From: Thalassobius sp050633445
Lineage (GTDB): Bacteria; Pseudomonadota; Alphaproteobacteria; Rhodobacterales; Rhodobacteraceae
Assembly: GCA_050633445.1 (NCBI GenBank)
Contig: JBOEGN010000068.1
Span: 1 to 20,468 of the forward strand
DNA length: 20,468 nucleotides
Reading direction: 5' to 3'
Shown piece by piece: positions 13,548 to 20,468 of the stretch (positions are counted from its first letter, which is position 1; each line of letters begins with the position of its first letter). Below the pieces are notes generated by a model, which worked only from the letters and a program-made list of their open reading frames with translations, was not told the DNA's origin and ran no database searches. The position numbers and the translations under genes were made by a program.

Positions 13548-15944
13548 ATGAGTGATTTGCCCCCCCGGTTTCAACAATGGCTCAAGGCCCGTGGCTGGGG
13601 CCTGCATCCGCATCAAGCCGAGATGCTGGCCCGCCGCTCCGACCCGGCCAACCTGCTGATCGCACCGACGGGCGGGGGCAAAACATTAGCGGGATTTCTG
13701 CCTTCTTTGGTCGAGCTGGCGGACGGCCGGCACCAGGGGATGCACACGCTGTATGTCTCACCGCTCAAGGCTCTGGCGGCAGATATCAAGCGCAACCTGA
13801 CCGCGCCTGTCACCGAAATGGGCCTGCCCATCCGGATCGAGGACCGCACCGGCGACACGACCTATACCCAGAAACGCAAACAGCGCGCCGACCCGCCCCA
13901 TATCCTGCTGACGACGCCGGAATCGCTGGCCCTGTTAACCAGCTACGAAGACGCGCCACGTATCTTTGCCGGTCTCAGCCGGATCGTTGTCGATGAAATC
14001 CACGCGCTGGCCGAAAGCAAACGGGGCGATCAGTTGATGCTTGCGCTGGCACGTTTGCAGCAGATGAACCCCGGTCTGCGCCGTGTGGGTCTGTCTGCGA
14101 CGGTTGATGATCCGGGCGCGATCGCCCAATTGCTGGCCCGCCATCCAGATCCCTGTCACATCCTGCAGGCCGATCCCGGCCCCAATCCTGACATTCAGAT
14201 GCTGCATACGGACGAGCTGCCGCCTTGGGCAGGGGGTGGGGCTGCCTATGCGATCCCTGCGGTGCTGGAGCAGGTCAAACGCCACAAGACCACGCTTATT
14301 TTTCACAACACCCGCGCGCAAGCCGAGATTTTCTTTCATAACCTCTGGCTGGCAAATGACGACGCTCTGCCCATCGGCATTCACCATGGCAGTCTGGACC
14401 GCGGTCAACGCGAAAAGGTCGAGGCCGCAATGGTCGCCGGTCAGCTCCGCGCGATTGTCTGCACCGGCTCGTTGGATTTGGGGATCGACTGGGGCGATGT
14501 GGATCTGGTGATCCAAATCGGCGCGCCCAAGAACGTCAAGCGGCTGGTGCAGCGGATCGGGCGGGCCAACCACCGCTATAACGCGCCCTCCAAGGCGCTT
14601 TTGGTGCCGGCCAACCGGTTCGAGGTGGTGGAATGCGTCGCCGCGCTTGAGGCCGTGAAGGCTCATGATCTGGACGGTGATCCGCGTGGGCCTGGCCCGT
14701 TGGATGTTCTGTGTCAGCACATCCTGATCGCGGCATGCTCGGGGCCGTTTGATGCCACGGACCTGTTCCAGGAATTGCGCAGCGCCGGGCCGTTTTCCAC
14801 GCTCAGCCGGGCACAGTTTGAGGACTGCCTGGAATTCTGCGCCACGGGCGGCTACGCGCTAAAGGCCTATGACCGCTGGCAACGGCTGCAACTGCGTGAC
14901 GACGGGCTGTGGCATCTGCGCGACCCGCGCAGTGCCGCTCTGATCCGCCAGAATATCGGCACCATTCAGGACAGCGATCTGCTAAAGGTCCGAATGCGCG
15001 GCGGCAAACCACTGGGCGAGGTCGAAGAAGCCTTTGCCGCCAGCCTGACCCCCGGCGATACGTTCCTGATTGGCGGTAAGATCGTCAAATACAACCGATT
15101 GCGCGAAATGACGGTCGAAGTGACGCGCGAAAAGGGGCGCAAACCCAAGATTGCCACCTTCTCAGGGACTAAATTCGCGACGTCGACCCAACTCAGCCAA
15201 CGTATCTTGCGTCTGTTCCATCAAGGCGACTATGCCGCCCTGCCCGACCACACAGCCGACTGGTTAAGATTGCAGGCGCAGGTGTCCTCTTTGCCCTCGT
15301 CCGACAGCCTGCTGGTCGAGTCCTTTCCCCATGACGGGCGTCAACATCTGTGCGCCTATGGGTTTGCCGGACGGAACGCGCAACAGACGCTGGGGTTGCT
15401 GCTGACCCGCCGGATGGAGGCGCTGAAACTGGCGCCGCTGGGCTTTGTATCCACCGACTATGCCACCTTGATCTGGGGGTTGGACGAGGTGCCGGACCCC
15501 GCCCCGCTGTTTGATCCGACGGCGTTGACGGACGGGCTGGAAACATGGCTGCAAGGCAACGCAGTGATGAAGCGGACCTTTCGCGGCTCGGCCACCATTG
15601 CAGGCCTGATCCAGCGCAGCATTCAGGGGCAACGCAAATCCGGGAGGCAGGCGACGTTCAGCTCGGACATCCTGTATGACACGCTGGTGAAATACGACCC
15701 CGACCACCTGTTGCTGCGGATCACCCGCCAAGAGGCGATGCGTGGTCTGGTCGATTTTGGCCGTATCGAAGAAATGCTGACGCGAATTGATGGCCGCATC
15801 ACCCATAACAGTCTGGATCGCGTCAGCCCTCTGGCCGCACCGATGTTGCTGGAGGTTGGCAAAGTCCCTGTCGAAGGCGAAGGCCGCGAACGTCTGGCCG
15901 CAGAAGAGGCAGAACGCCTGATGCAAGCCGCAGGCCTGAGTTAA
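13548..15944 (+). CDS. Ligase-associated DNA damage response DEXH-box helicase (Lhr-like)
   Basis: ATP-dependent DNA helicase of the Lhr-type superfamily 2, 798 aa, the usual size for the ligase-associated family. Motifs in order: APTGGGKT (Walker A, 39-46), SPLKAL (71-76), TTPESL (122-127), DEIH (149-152), SAT (183-185), HHGSLDR (279-285), TGSLDLGIDWG (306-316) and QRIGRANHR (335-343). An Lhr-type C-terminal half follows with winged-helix and beta-barrel regions. The adjacent pdeM supports the assignment, since the two genes usually travel with an ATP-dependent ligase and a metallo-beta-lactamase-fold exonuclease in DNA repair. The ATG at 13548 has GAGG only one base upstream, which is too close. 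A TTG at 13557 has 10-base spacing and is a real alternative start, removing three residues. Confidence 0.93.
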   Translation: MSDLPPRFQQWLKARGWGLHPHQAEMLARRSDPANLLIAPTGGGKTLAGFLPSLVELADGRHQGMHTLYVSPLKALAADIKRNLTAPVTEMGLPIRIEDRTGDTTYTQKRKQRADPPHILLTTPESLALLTSYEDAPRIFAGLSRIVVDEIHALAESKRGDQLMLALARLQQMNPGLRRVGLSATVDDPGAIAQLLARHPDPCHILQADPGPNPDIQMLHTDELPPWAGGGAAYAIPAVLEQVKRHKTTLIFHNTRAQAEIFFHNLWLANDDALPIGIHHGSLDRGQREKVEAAMVAGQLRAIVCTGSLDLGIDWGDVDLVIQIGAPKNVKRLVQRIGRANHRYNAPSKALLVPANRFEVVECVAALEAVKAHDLDGDPRGPGPLDVLCQHILIAACSGPFDATDLFQELRSAGPFSTLSRAQFEDCLEFCATGGYALKAYDRWQRLQLRDDGLWHLRDPRSAALIRQNIGTIQDSDLLKVRMRGGKPLGEVEEAFAASLTPGDTFLIGGKIVKYNRLREMTVEVTREKGRKPKIATFSGTKFATSTQLSQRILRLFHQGDYAALPDHTADWLRLQAQVSSLPSSDSLLVESFPHDGRQHLCAYGFAGRNAQQTLGLLLTRRMEALKLAPLGFVSTDYATLIWGLDEVPDPAPLFDPTALTDGLETWLQGNAVMKRTFRGSATIAGLIQRSIQGQRKSGRQATFSSDILYDTLVKYDPDHLLLRITRQEAMRGLVDFGRIEEMLTRIDGRITHNSLDRVSPLAAPMLLEVGKVPVEGEGRERLAAEEAERLMQAAGLS

Positions 15945-15982
15945 AGCTTGATCCAAGCCAGCGAGACGGGCATGAACATAGC

Positions 15983-16645
15983 ATGAACGCTGTTCCCTTC
16001 ACCTTGGCCGGTGTGCCGTTGCTTGCGCTTGGATCGGGCGCGCTTTTCTGGGCAGATCGCAAGTTGCTCTGCGTCTCGGACCTGCATATCGGCAAGGCTG
16101 AACGGCAGGCGCGTCTGGGCGGCGCGCAATTGCCGCCCTATGAAACCCATGACACGCTGCAACGGTTGGAACAGGATCTTCAGGAGACCGGTGCGACCAC
16201 CGTTATTTGCCTGGGCGACACCTTTGATGACAACACAGCGATGGGCGAACTGACCGAGGGCGAAAGCCTGTGGATCACCCGCCTGCAAGCCGGCCGCAAA
16301 TGGATCTGGATCGAGGGCAATCACGACCCTGGCCCCGTCACGCTGGGTGGCACACATCTGGCGGAATTGCCCCAACCTCCGTTGATTTTCCGCCATATCG
16401 CGCAACCGGGCAGCAGCGGAGAGCTGTCGGGCCATTACCACCCCAAGGCCCGGATGCGCGCGCGGGGCCAATCCTTGTCGCGCCCGTGTTTTCTGGTGGA
16501 TAGCGACCGGGTGATCCTGCCCTCTTACGGCACCTATACCGGCGGGTTGCGCAGCACAGATCAGGTTCTAACGTCGTTAATGCGCCCCGAGGCACTGGCG
16601 ATTCTGACCGGCCCCGTGCCCCGTGCAATCCCAATGCCGCGCTAG
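15983..16645 (+). CDS. pdeM: Ligase-associated DNA damage response endonuclease PdeM (metallophosphoesterase)
   Basis: Calcineurin-like metallophosphoesterase, 220 aa, of the PdeM family found with DEXH helicase and DNA ligase repair clusters. Metal-binding motifs: DLHIGK (33-38, Asp33 and His35), LGDTFDD (77-83, Asp79), GNHD (112-115) and GHYHPK (150-155). The set is complete, so an active di-metal nuclease or phosphodiesterase is expected. It lies 38 bp after the helicase and is probably co-transcribed; the ribosome site is weak (ACGGG about 12 bases before the ATG). Its stop is only 2 bp from the stop of the converging LytTR gene, with no terminator between. The ligase and exonuclease partners are not in this window. 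Confidence 0.9.
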   Translation: MNAVPFTLAGVPLLALGSGALFWADRKLLCVSDLHIGKAERQARLGGAQLPPYETHDTLQRLEQDLQETGATTVICLGDTFDDNTAMGELTEGESLWITRLQAGRKWIWIEGNHDPGPVTLGGTHLAELPQPPLIFRHIAQPGSSGELSGHYHPKARMRARGQSLSRPCFLVDSDRVILPSYGTYTGGLRSTDQVLTSLMRPEALAILTGPVPRAIPMPR

Positions 16646-16647
16646 GG

Positions 16648-17457
16648 TCACAGGAACCCGGCATCCTCCATGCGGGACCGATAGGTTCGGCTAACTGGCA
16701 CCTCGTCGCCGTTGTTGATTATCAGGTAAATCCGACCACCATCACGTTTCACACCTGTGACGGCCTCGAATGTCACCCAATGCGACCTGTGCGCGCAATC
16801 GCCGGGCACGCCGTCCATTTCGTCGATGGCATCGGTGAACCGCATCCGCAGCGTGTGGGTTTCAGCGGGCAAATGGACGTCGACAAAATGATCTCGGGCA
16901 GACAAACGCAGGATCGGCCCTTCGGCCCCGTCCGGCAAACGACGCATCAAGCGAGGTGTCGGGTCCAGCTCGGCAGAGGGTTGAAGCGTCCCCGCCCCGT
17001 CATCATCATTCAAAAATGCAGCGGCCTCGGCCCGCAGGATGCGTCGCAGGGCATGCACGATGATCCCGGTCAGCGCCACGAAAATTGCCATCACCCAGAC
17101 ATTTGGGATCACACCGGGCATGCGCGTTAACCACAGTGTCCAGCCATACAGAGCAGGCGTAAACAGCAGGCACATGCCCGCCATCCGCATCAGCTCGAAC
17201 CGCCAATCCAACCGGTCTGAAAAGCGCAGGGCGATCACCTCGGAGATCACAGCGGAAAAAACCATGGCCAGCCCAACCACCACGGACCAGTAGATTCCAA
17301 GCCAAGGCCAGGTGAATATTTCGGACGAATGGAACGGCGCCATGATCGTCGCAGCCGATGAAAACAGCAACCAAATCGAAAGTGTTCTTCGAGTCCGCAG
17401 ACGCGCTGCGGACATCTTGCACAAGGATTTTATGATCGCAAAAGTAACGTGGGTCAT
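16648..17457 (-). CDS. Membrane-anchored LytTR-domain transcriptional regulator (first paralogue)
   Basis: 269-aa protein with an N-terminal membrane part and a C-terminal LytTR DNA-binding domain. Four hydrophobic helices lie at about 27-45, 52-77, 93-111 and 117-138. A short linker with three Asp (151-153) follows, then LytTR at about 180-265 with LRLSARDHFVDVHL (183-196), HRSHWV (223-228) and VPVSRTYR (253-260), all typical. No receiver domain or phosphorylation site is visible, so it differs from AgrA/LytR two-component regulators and probably senses through its membrane helices. I chose ATG 17455-17457 over the adjacent GTG 17458-17460 because AGGCGG lies about 8 bases upstream of it. 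It is divergent from the thioesterase gene and tail to tail with pdeM. Its target genes are unknown. Confidence 0.85.
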   Translation of the reverse strand: MTHVTFAIIKSLCKMSAARLRTRRTLSIWLLFSSAATIMAPFHSSEIFTWPWLGIYWSVVVGLAMVFSAVISEVIALRFSDRLDWRFELMRMAGMCLLFTPALYGWTLWLTRMPGVIPNVWVMAIFVALTGIIVHALRRILRAEAAAFLNDDDGAGTLQPSAELDPTPRLMRRLPDGAEGPILRLSARDHFVDVHLPAETHTLRMRFTDAIDEMDGVPGDCAHRSHWVTFEAVTGVKRDGGRIYLIINNGDEVPVSRTYRSRMEDAGFL

Positions 17458-17575
17458 CACAAAAACCGCCTAATAACAAATTCTTATATACCCTAATCCC
17501 AAGGTTGCACCAGCCTGCCCGGGCTGTAAAACTCGGGGTTGTTGCAAGTCACTCGCGCATTTGGAGAACCAGACA

Positions 17576-18031
17576 ATGGGGCAAAACAACCCACAGCAGA
17601 CCGTGGCGAAATTACGGGCGCGTATTCAGGCCAGTTTCGACCGGCAGAGCATGATGACGACCTTTGGCGCGCAGCTGGCCACGGTTGCGACGGGCCGAAT
17701 CGAAATTACCGCACCTATTCTACCGGGTGCGATGCAGCAGCAGGGTCACGGTCATGCAGCCCTAAGTTTTGCCTTGGGTGATACGGCGGCGGGCTATGCT
17801 GCGCTGACCATGATCCCCGAGGACCACGAGGTCGTCACCGCCGAAATCAAGATCAACCTGCTGGCCCCTGCGCGTGGCGATTTGTTGGTCGCGCGCGGCA
17901 AGGTTCTGAAACCCGGTCGACGGCTGGTCGTCGTGACATCCGAGGTTTTCGCGCAGACGACTGGCGCGGCTGGCCTTCGGGAAAAACTGATCGCGGTGTT
18001 GCAGGGCACGATGGTGCCCGTACCGATCTGA
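17576..18031 (+). CDS. PaaI-like hotdog-fold thioesterase
   Basis: Hotdog-fold acyl-CoA thioesterase, 151 aa, of the PaaI/4HBT type that hydrolyses an acyl-CoA in the cytoplasm; the substrate is unknown. The central helix region QQGHGHAALSFALGDTAAG (55-73) fits the family, with Asp69 as the likely catalytic acid; the usual HGG is replaced by HGH. EIKINLLAPARGD (90-102) is the characteristic strand. ATG 17576 is preferred because GGAG at 17563-17566 sits 9 bases upstream; a TTG at 17561 overlaps that ribosome site. The gene lies alone between two LytTR regulator genes: divergent from the first, and tail to tail with the second with 5 bp between. It is not part of the acyl-CoA operon upstream. 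Confidence 0.87.
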   Translation: MGQNNPQQTVAKLRARIQASFDRQSMMTTFGAQLATVATGRIEITAPILPGAMQQQGHGHAALSFALGDTAAGYAALTMIPEDHEVVTAEIKINLLAPARGDLLVARGKVLKPGRRLVVVTSEVFAQTTGAAGLREKLIAVLQGTMVPVPI

Positions 18032-18036
18032 GCCCC

Positions 18037-18786
18037 TCAGGGCGTCAGTCCGGCCTCTTCCACAGCAGCGCGATATGTCCGGGACACTGGCACCTCGGCC
18101 CCGTCTGTTAGCGTCAGGATCACTTTGCCCTCACGGCGCGATACTTTTTGCACCTGATCGCGCGCGATCCAATGAGACCGGTGCACACGCAGGCCATCAA
18201 ACCCCGACAGCTCGGTCAGGGCATCGCTTAGCCGTTGCAGGATCAACGCTTCGCCCGCCTGCGTCACCACTTTCAGGTAATGATCCTGTGCCTCAAGCCG
18301 CACCAAAGCCCCGCGTTTTTCATAGGGTAAGCGTTGTTGAAAATCGGCGTCCGGGGCGGGCGCAGTCTCTTCGGGGACATGCACCATCCGGCTGAGCGCC
18401 ACCAACCCCTCGATCGCGATCGACAAGACCCAGACCACTCCAACCAGCCACAACCAGGCCGTCCAGCCGATCCAGCCGGAAAACACGGCCATGTTCAGCC
18501 CGTGCACCAGCCCGCCCACAACCATGGCAAAGCCCAGACGCCCTAGCGTTCTTTGTACGCCGGATCGTCCGCGAAACAGCCAGCGATACCCTGCATCCAC
18601 CAGAATCGAGCCACCGACAACAGTCGCCCAATAGGCCAGACGCGGCAGGGGCGACAGCACTTGATAGGTTTCAAACGGTCCGGTCATTGCTGCCAGCAGA
18701 GACAGCACAATCCAGATCACCAAAGGCACAAAAACGCCGCGCCGTTCGCGAAACGTGAATGCAAAGAGGCCCAATTTTCCGGTCAC
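18037..18786 (-). CDS. Membrane-anchored LytTR-domain transcriptional regulator (second paralogue), GTG start
   Basis: 249-aa relative of the LytTR protein at 16648-17457. Hydrophobic helices occur at about 18-36, 49-65, 85-103 and 107-130, followed by a linker rich in Pro, Ala and Glu and a LytTR domain at about 157-245 with RLEAQDHYLKVVT (163-175), VHRSHWIARD (201-210) and VPVSRTYR (232-239). No receiver domain is present. The start is GTG at 18784-18786, confirmed by a perfect AAGGAG (complement of 18795-18800) 8 bases upstream. It is divergent from the DUF2306 gene across 93 bp and tail to tail with the thioesterase gene. The divergently transcribed membrane-protein pair is a possible target, by position only. 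Confidence 0.88.
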   Translation of the reverse strand: MTGKLGLFAFTFRERRGVFVPLVIWIVLSLLAAMTGPFETYQVLSPLPRLAYWATVVGGSILVDAGYRWLFRGRSGVQRTLGRLGFAMVVGGLVHGLNMAVFSGWIGWTAWLWLVGVVWVLSIAIEGLVALSRMVHVPEETAPAPDADFQQRLPYEKRGALVRLEAQDHYLKVVTQAGEALILQRLSDALTELSGFDGLRVHRSHWIARDQVQKVSRREGKVILTLTDGAEVPVSRTYRAAVEEAGLTP

Positions 18787-18879
18787 TCGCGTATCTCCTT
18801 AGCCAATCGCGTAACCCATGTTGGTTTGCAGCGTCTATAGCGTCATCAGAGGCAAAACGCATCCAACAAGGGCTTTCTT

Positions 18880-19278
18880 ATGTCGCTTTCTCCGTTACTT
18901 GCCGCGCCACTGCCTATTCAATTTCACGCGGTGGCTGCACTGGCGCTGATCCCGCTCACCATCACGATTTTCCTGATCCCACGCGGGTCCAGCCTGCATA
19001 AGAAACTGGGCTGGGCCTGGGTTTTGGGCATGATGATCGTGGCAACCTCCAGTTTTTGGATATCCGAGCTGCGGACATGGGGCGCGTTTGGCCCAATTCA
19101 CCTGCTGTCGATTTACACAATTGGGGCGTTGGTTTTTGCCATCATCAGTATTCGTCGGCGCAAGGTCAAAAGCCACCGCAGAGCGATGTTGGGCCTGGTC
19201 TATGGGGCGCTGATCGGCGCGGGCCTGTTCACACTATTGCCCGGACGGATCATGAACCAAGTCATTTTCGGAGCCTGA
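18880..19278 (+). CDS. DUF2306-like small integral membrane protein
   Basis: 132-aa protein with four predicted membrane segments at about residues 15-34, 43-61, 71-91 and 103-120. The pattern HKKLGWAWVLGMM near 40-52 and KSHRRAMLGLVYGALIGAG near 98-116 is what I recall for DUF2306 (COG5395) proteins. Their function is not established. AAGGG at about 18868-18872 precedes the ATG with normal spacing. The stop lies one base before the start of the next membrane-protein gene, so the two form an operon. Family assignment is from memory of the pattern and moderately sure. Confidence 0.75.
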   Translation: MSLSPLLAAPLPIQFHAVAALALIPLTITIFLIPRGSSLHKKLGWAWVLGMMIVATSSFWISELRTWGAFGPIHLLSIYTIGALVFAIISIRRRKVKSHRRAMLGLVYGALIGAGLFTLLPGRIMNQVIFGA

Positions 19279-19279
19279 C

Positions 19280-19741
19280 ATGACCATTCTGACAAACGCA
19301 CCAATCTGGGTTTGGCCCGTATTTCTACTTCTGCTGATGCTCGGGTTGCGCGCGACCCGCGACAGGAAAGCCCCCTTGGCGCTGATCCTGGCGCTCCCCT
19401 TGCTGGGCGTGCTTAGCATCCGAACGCTTGCCGGTTTGCCCGCCCCTGTATGGGGATGGGCCGTATGGGGCGGCGCGCTAATTCTCGGAGGCGTGTTGGG
19501 CGCCAAACTTCAATCTCGTTGGCTGATCGAGCGCGAGGGCTGGACGGTTACACTGCGCGGAGAATGGTTAACCTTAACCACAATGATGTTCATTTTCTGG
19601 TCGAATTTCGCAACGGGGATGCTGCAAGCTGTTGCGCCGCAGATATTGACCGCTCCGGGCTTTGTGGCCGGATTGGCCTGCACTCTGGGCTTGTGTTCGG
19701 GCAGTTTCCTGGGTCGCGCCATTCGCACGTTGCGCACTTGA
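19280..19741 (+). CDS. Small integral membrane protein of unknown function
   Basis: 153-aa hydrophobic protein with about four membrane helices (residues 8-22, 31-47, 56-75 and 100-145, the last region probably two helices). The start MTILTNAPIWVWPVFLLLL resembles DUF6622-type proteins, but I am not certain of the family. It begins one base after the upstream membrane-protein stop, which suggests translational coupling and a shared function or complex. A hairpin terminator follows its stop by 7 bases. Confidence 0.72.
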   Translation: MTILTNAPIWVWPVFLLLLMLGLRATRDRKAPLALILALPLLGVLSIRTLAGLPAPVWGWAVWGGALILGGVLGAKLQSRWLIEREGWTVTLRGEWLTLTTMMFIFWSNFATGMLQAVAPQILTAPGFVAGLACTLGLCSGSFLGRAIRTLRT

Positions 19742-19748
19742 AACGAAC

Positions 19749-19776
19749 AAGGGCGCATCATTGAATGCGCCCTTTC
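19749..19776. terminator. Bidirectional terminator between the membrane-protein operon and folD
   Basis: AAGGGCGCAT (19749-19758) pairs perfectly with ATGCGCCCTT (19765-19774) around CATTGA, followed by TTCCTCT on the plus strand. It sits between two converging genes, 7 bp after the membrane-protein stop and 12 bp from the folD stop. A 10-bp stem ending in A-T pairs can act for both transcripts. Confidence 0.8.
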
Positions 19777-19788
19777 CTCTGTATTGGT

Positions 19789-20468
19789 TCAGACCGTCAG
19801 CCCCTCGGGTTCTGTGAGGCCGTTTGCGCGGCAGCAGGCGGTTAGGGTGTTGGCCAGCAGGCAGGCGATTGTCATCGGGCCGACGCCTCCGGGGACGGGG
19901 GTGATGGCGCCCGCGACGGCGGCGCAGCTGTCGAAATCGACGTCGCCAACCAGGCGTGTTCTGCCCGTGCCGCGCTCGGGCGCGTCGATCCGGTTGATGC
20001 CCACGTCGATCACGGTGGCGCCGGGTTTGATCCAGTCTCCGGGCACCATCTGAGGCCGCCCGACGGCCGCCACAACGATGTCGGCCTGGCGCACCACGCC
20101 GGGCAAATCCTGCGTCCGGCTGTGGGCAATCGTCACCGTGCAGCTGTCGCCCAGCAGCAGCTGCGCCATCGGTTTTCCGACGATATTACTGCGCCCGATC
20201 ACCACCGCATTCATGCCCGACAGGCTTCCGTGATGGTCGCGCAGCATCATCAGACAGCCCAGCGGCGTGCAGGGCACCATGGATTTCTGACCGGTGCCCA
20301 GCAGCCCCACATTCGAGATATGAAACCCGTCCACATCCTTGGCCGGGTCGATGGAATTGATCACCAGATCCTCGTTCAGATGATCGGGCAAGGGCAGCTG
20401 TACCAGGATGCCATGCACCGCAGGATCTTCATTCAAGTCACTGATAAGGCTCAGCAAATCAGACTCGG
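19789..20468 (-). CDS. folD: Bifunctional methylenetetrahydrofolate dehydrogenase / methenyltetrahydrofolate cyclohydrolase, 5' end outside window
   Basis: FolD interconverts 5,10-methylene- and 10-formyl-tetrahydrofolate with NADP in the cytoplasm, supplying one-carbon units. The visible C-terminal 226 residues carry the family signatures: LVQLPLPDHL, DPAKDVDGFH (the substrate and cofactor region), VIGRSNIVGKPMAQLLL (the NADP loop) and TPVPGGVGPMT near the end. The full protein is normally about 290-300 aa, so some 70 N-terminal residues, including the active-site YxxxK lysine region, lie beyond base 20468. A TTG at 20455-20457 is only an internal leucine codon, because the frame stays open to the edge. 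It converges on the membrane-protein operon with a shared terminator. Confidence 0.95.
   Translation of the reverse strand, partial: ESDLLSLISDLNEDPAVHGILVQLPLPDHLNEDLVINSIDPAKDVDGFHISNVGLLGTGQKSMVPCTPLGCLMMLRDHHGSLSGMNAVVIGRSNIVGKPMAQLLLGDSCTVTIAHSRTQDLPGVVRQADIVVAAVGRPQMVPGDWIKPGATVIDVGINRIDAPERGTGRTRLVGDVDFDSCAAVAGAITPVPGGVGPMTIACLLANTLTACCRANGLTEPEGLTV

Noticed and set aside
13261..13551. Plus-strand 96-codon frame across the thiolase-helicase spacer
   Set aside because: It runs through the second hairpin, has no ribosome site and has a Cys/Arg-rich composition unlike a conserved protein.
17517..17524. GCCCGGGC palindrome between the first LytTR gene and the thioesterase gene, considered as an operator
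   Set aside because: An 8-bp GC palindrome is frequent by chance in this base composition and LytTR sites are usually direct repeats; nothing else supports it.
18028..18040. CTGAG-CCC-CTCAG hairpin at the convergent thioesterase/LytTR ends
   Set aside because: Five base pairs with a 3-base loop and no T run; too weak to call a terminator.

Overview
The window looks like chromosomal DNA from an alphaproteobacterium of the Rhodobacterales/Roseobacter type. The basis is high GC with strong third-position G/C, dense operons whose stop and start codons overlap (ATGA, GTGA, TGATG), a TRAP carboxylate transporter, membrane-anchored LytTR proteins, and the ligase-associated DEXH helicase/PdeM pair. 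I assign this from gene style and content, not from a marker gene. I see no tRNA, rRNA, CRISPR array, insertion sequence or phage gene.

Layout. (1) 1-1672: the 3' part of an AAA+ ATPase, interrupted by a 132-base run of N, then a 6-phosphogluconate-dehydrogenase-like (beta-hydroxyacid) dehydrogenase that overlaps its stop codon. (2) 1957-4891: a complete TRAP transporter, dctP-dctQ-dctM, closed by a hairpin over the dctM stop codon. (3) 4909-5844: a LysR regulator on the minus strand. (4) 5910-13191: a tightly packed plus-strand catabolic operon that diverges from the LysR gene and ends in a clear intrinsic terminator. Its order is ACAD10/11-type kinase, ACAD10/11-type acyl-CoA dehydrogenase, 3-hydroxyacyl-CoA dehydrogenase, SDR, acyl-CoA synthetase, thiolase. 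(5) 13548-16645: the DNA-repair pair, DEXH helicase and PdeM phosphoesterase. (6) 16648-18786: two related membrane LytTR regulators on the minus strand, with a PaaI-like hotdog thioesterase between them. (7) 18880-19741: two small membrane proteins. (8) 19789-20468: the 3' part of folD on the minus strand.

The most interesting region is the catabolic operon. A separate kinase gene next to an acyl-CoA dehydrogenase with the ACAD11 signature motifs, plus an SDR, a CoA ligase, a hydroxyacyl-CoA dehydrogenase and a thiolase, but no enoyl-CoA hydratase, matches the logic of levulinate/4-hydroxy-acid catabolism (the lva pathway of Pseudomonas putida and human ACAD10/ACAD11). In that chemistry a 4-hydroxyacyl-CoA is phosphorylated and the phosphate is lost, giving an enoyl-CoA and then a 3-hydroxyacyl-CoA. 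The 3-hydroxyacyl-CoA dehydrogenase and thiolase would then complete degradation inside the same operon. The TRAP transporter and the divergent LysR gene are plausible uptake and control partners. The substrate cannot be read from the sequence.
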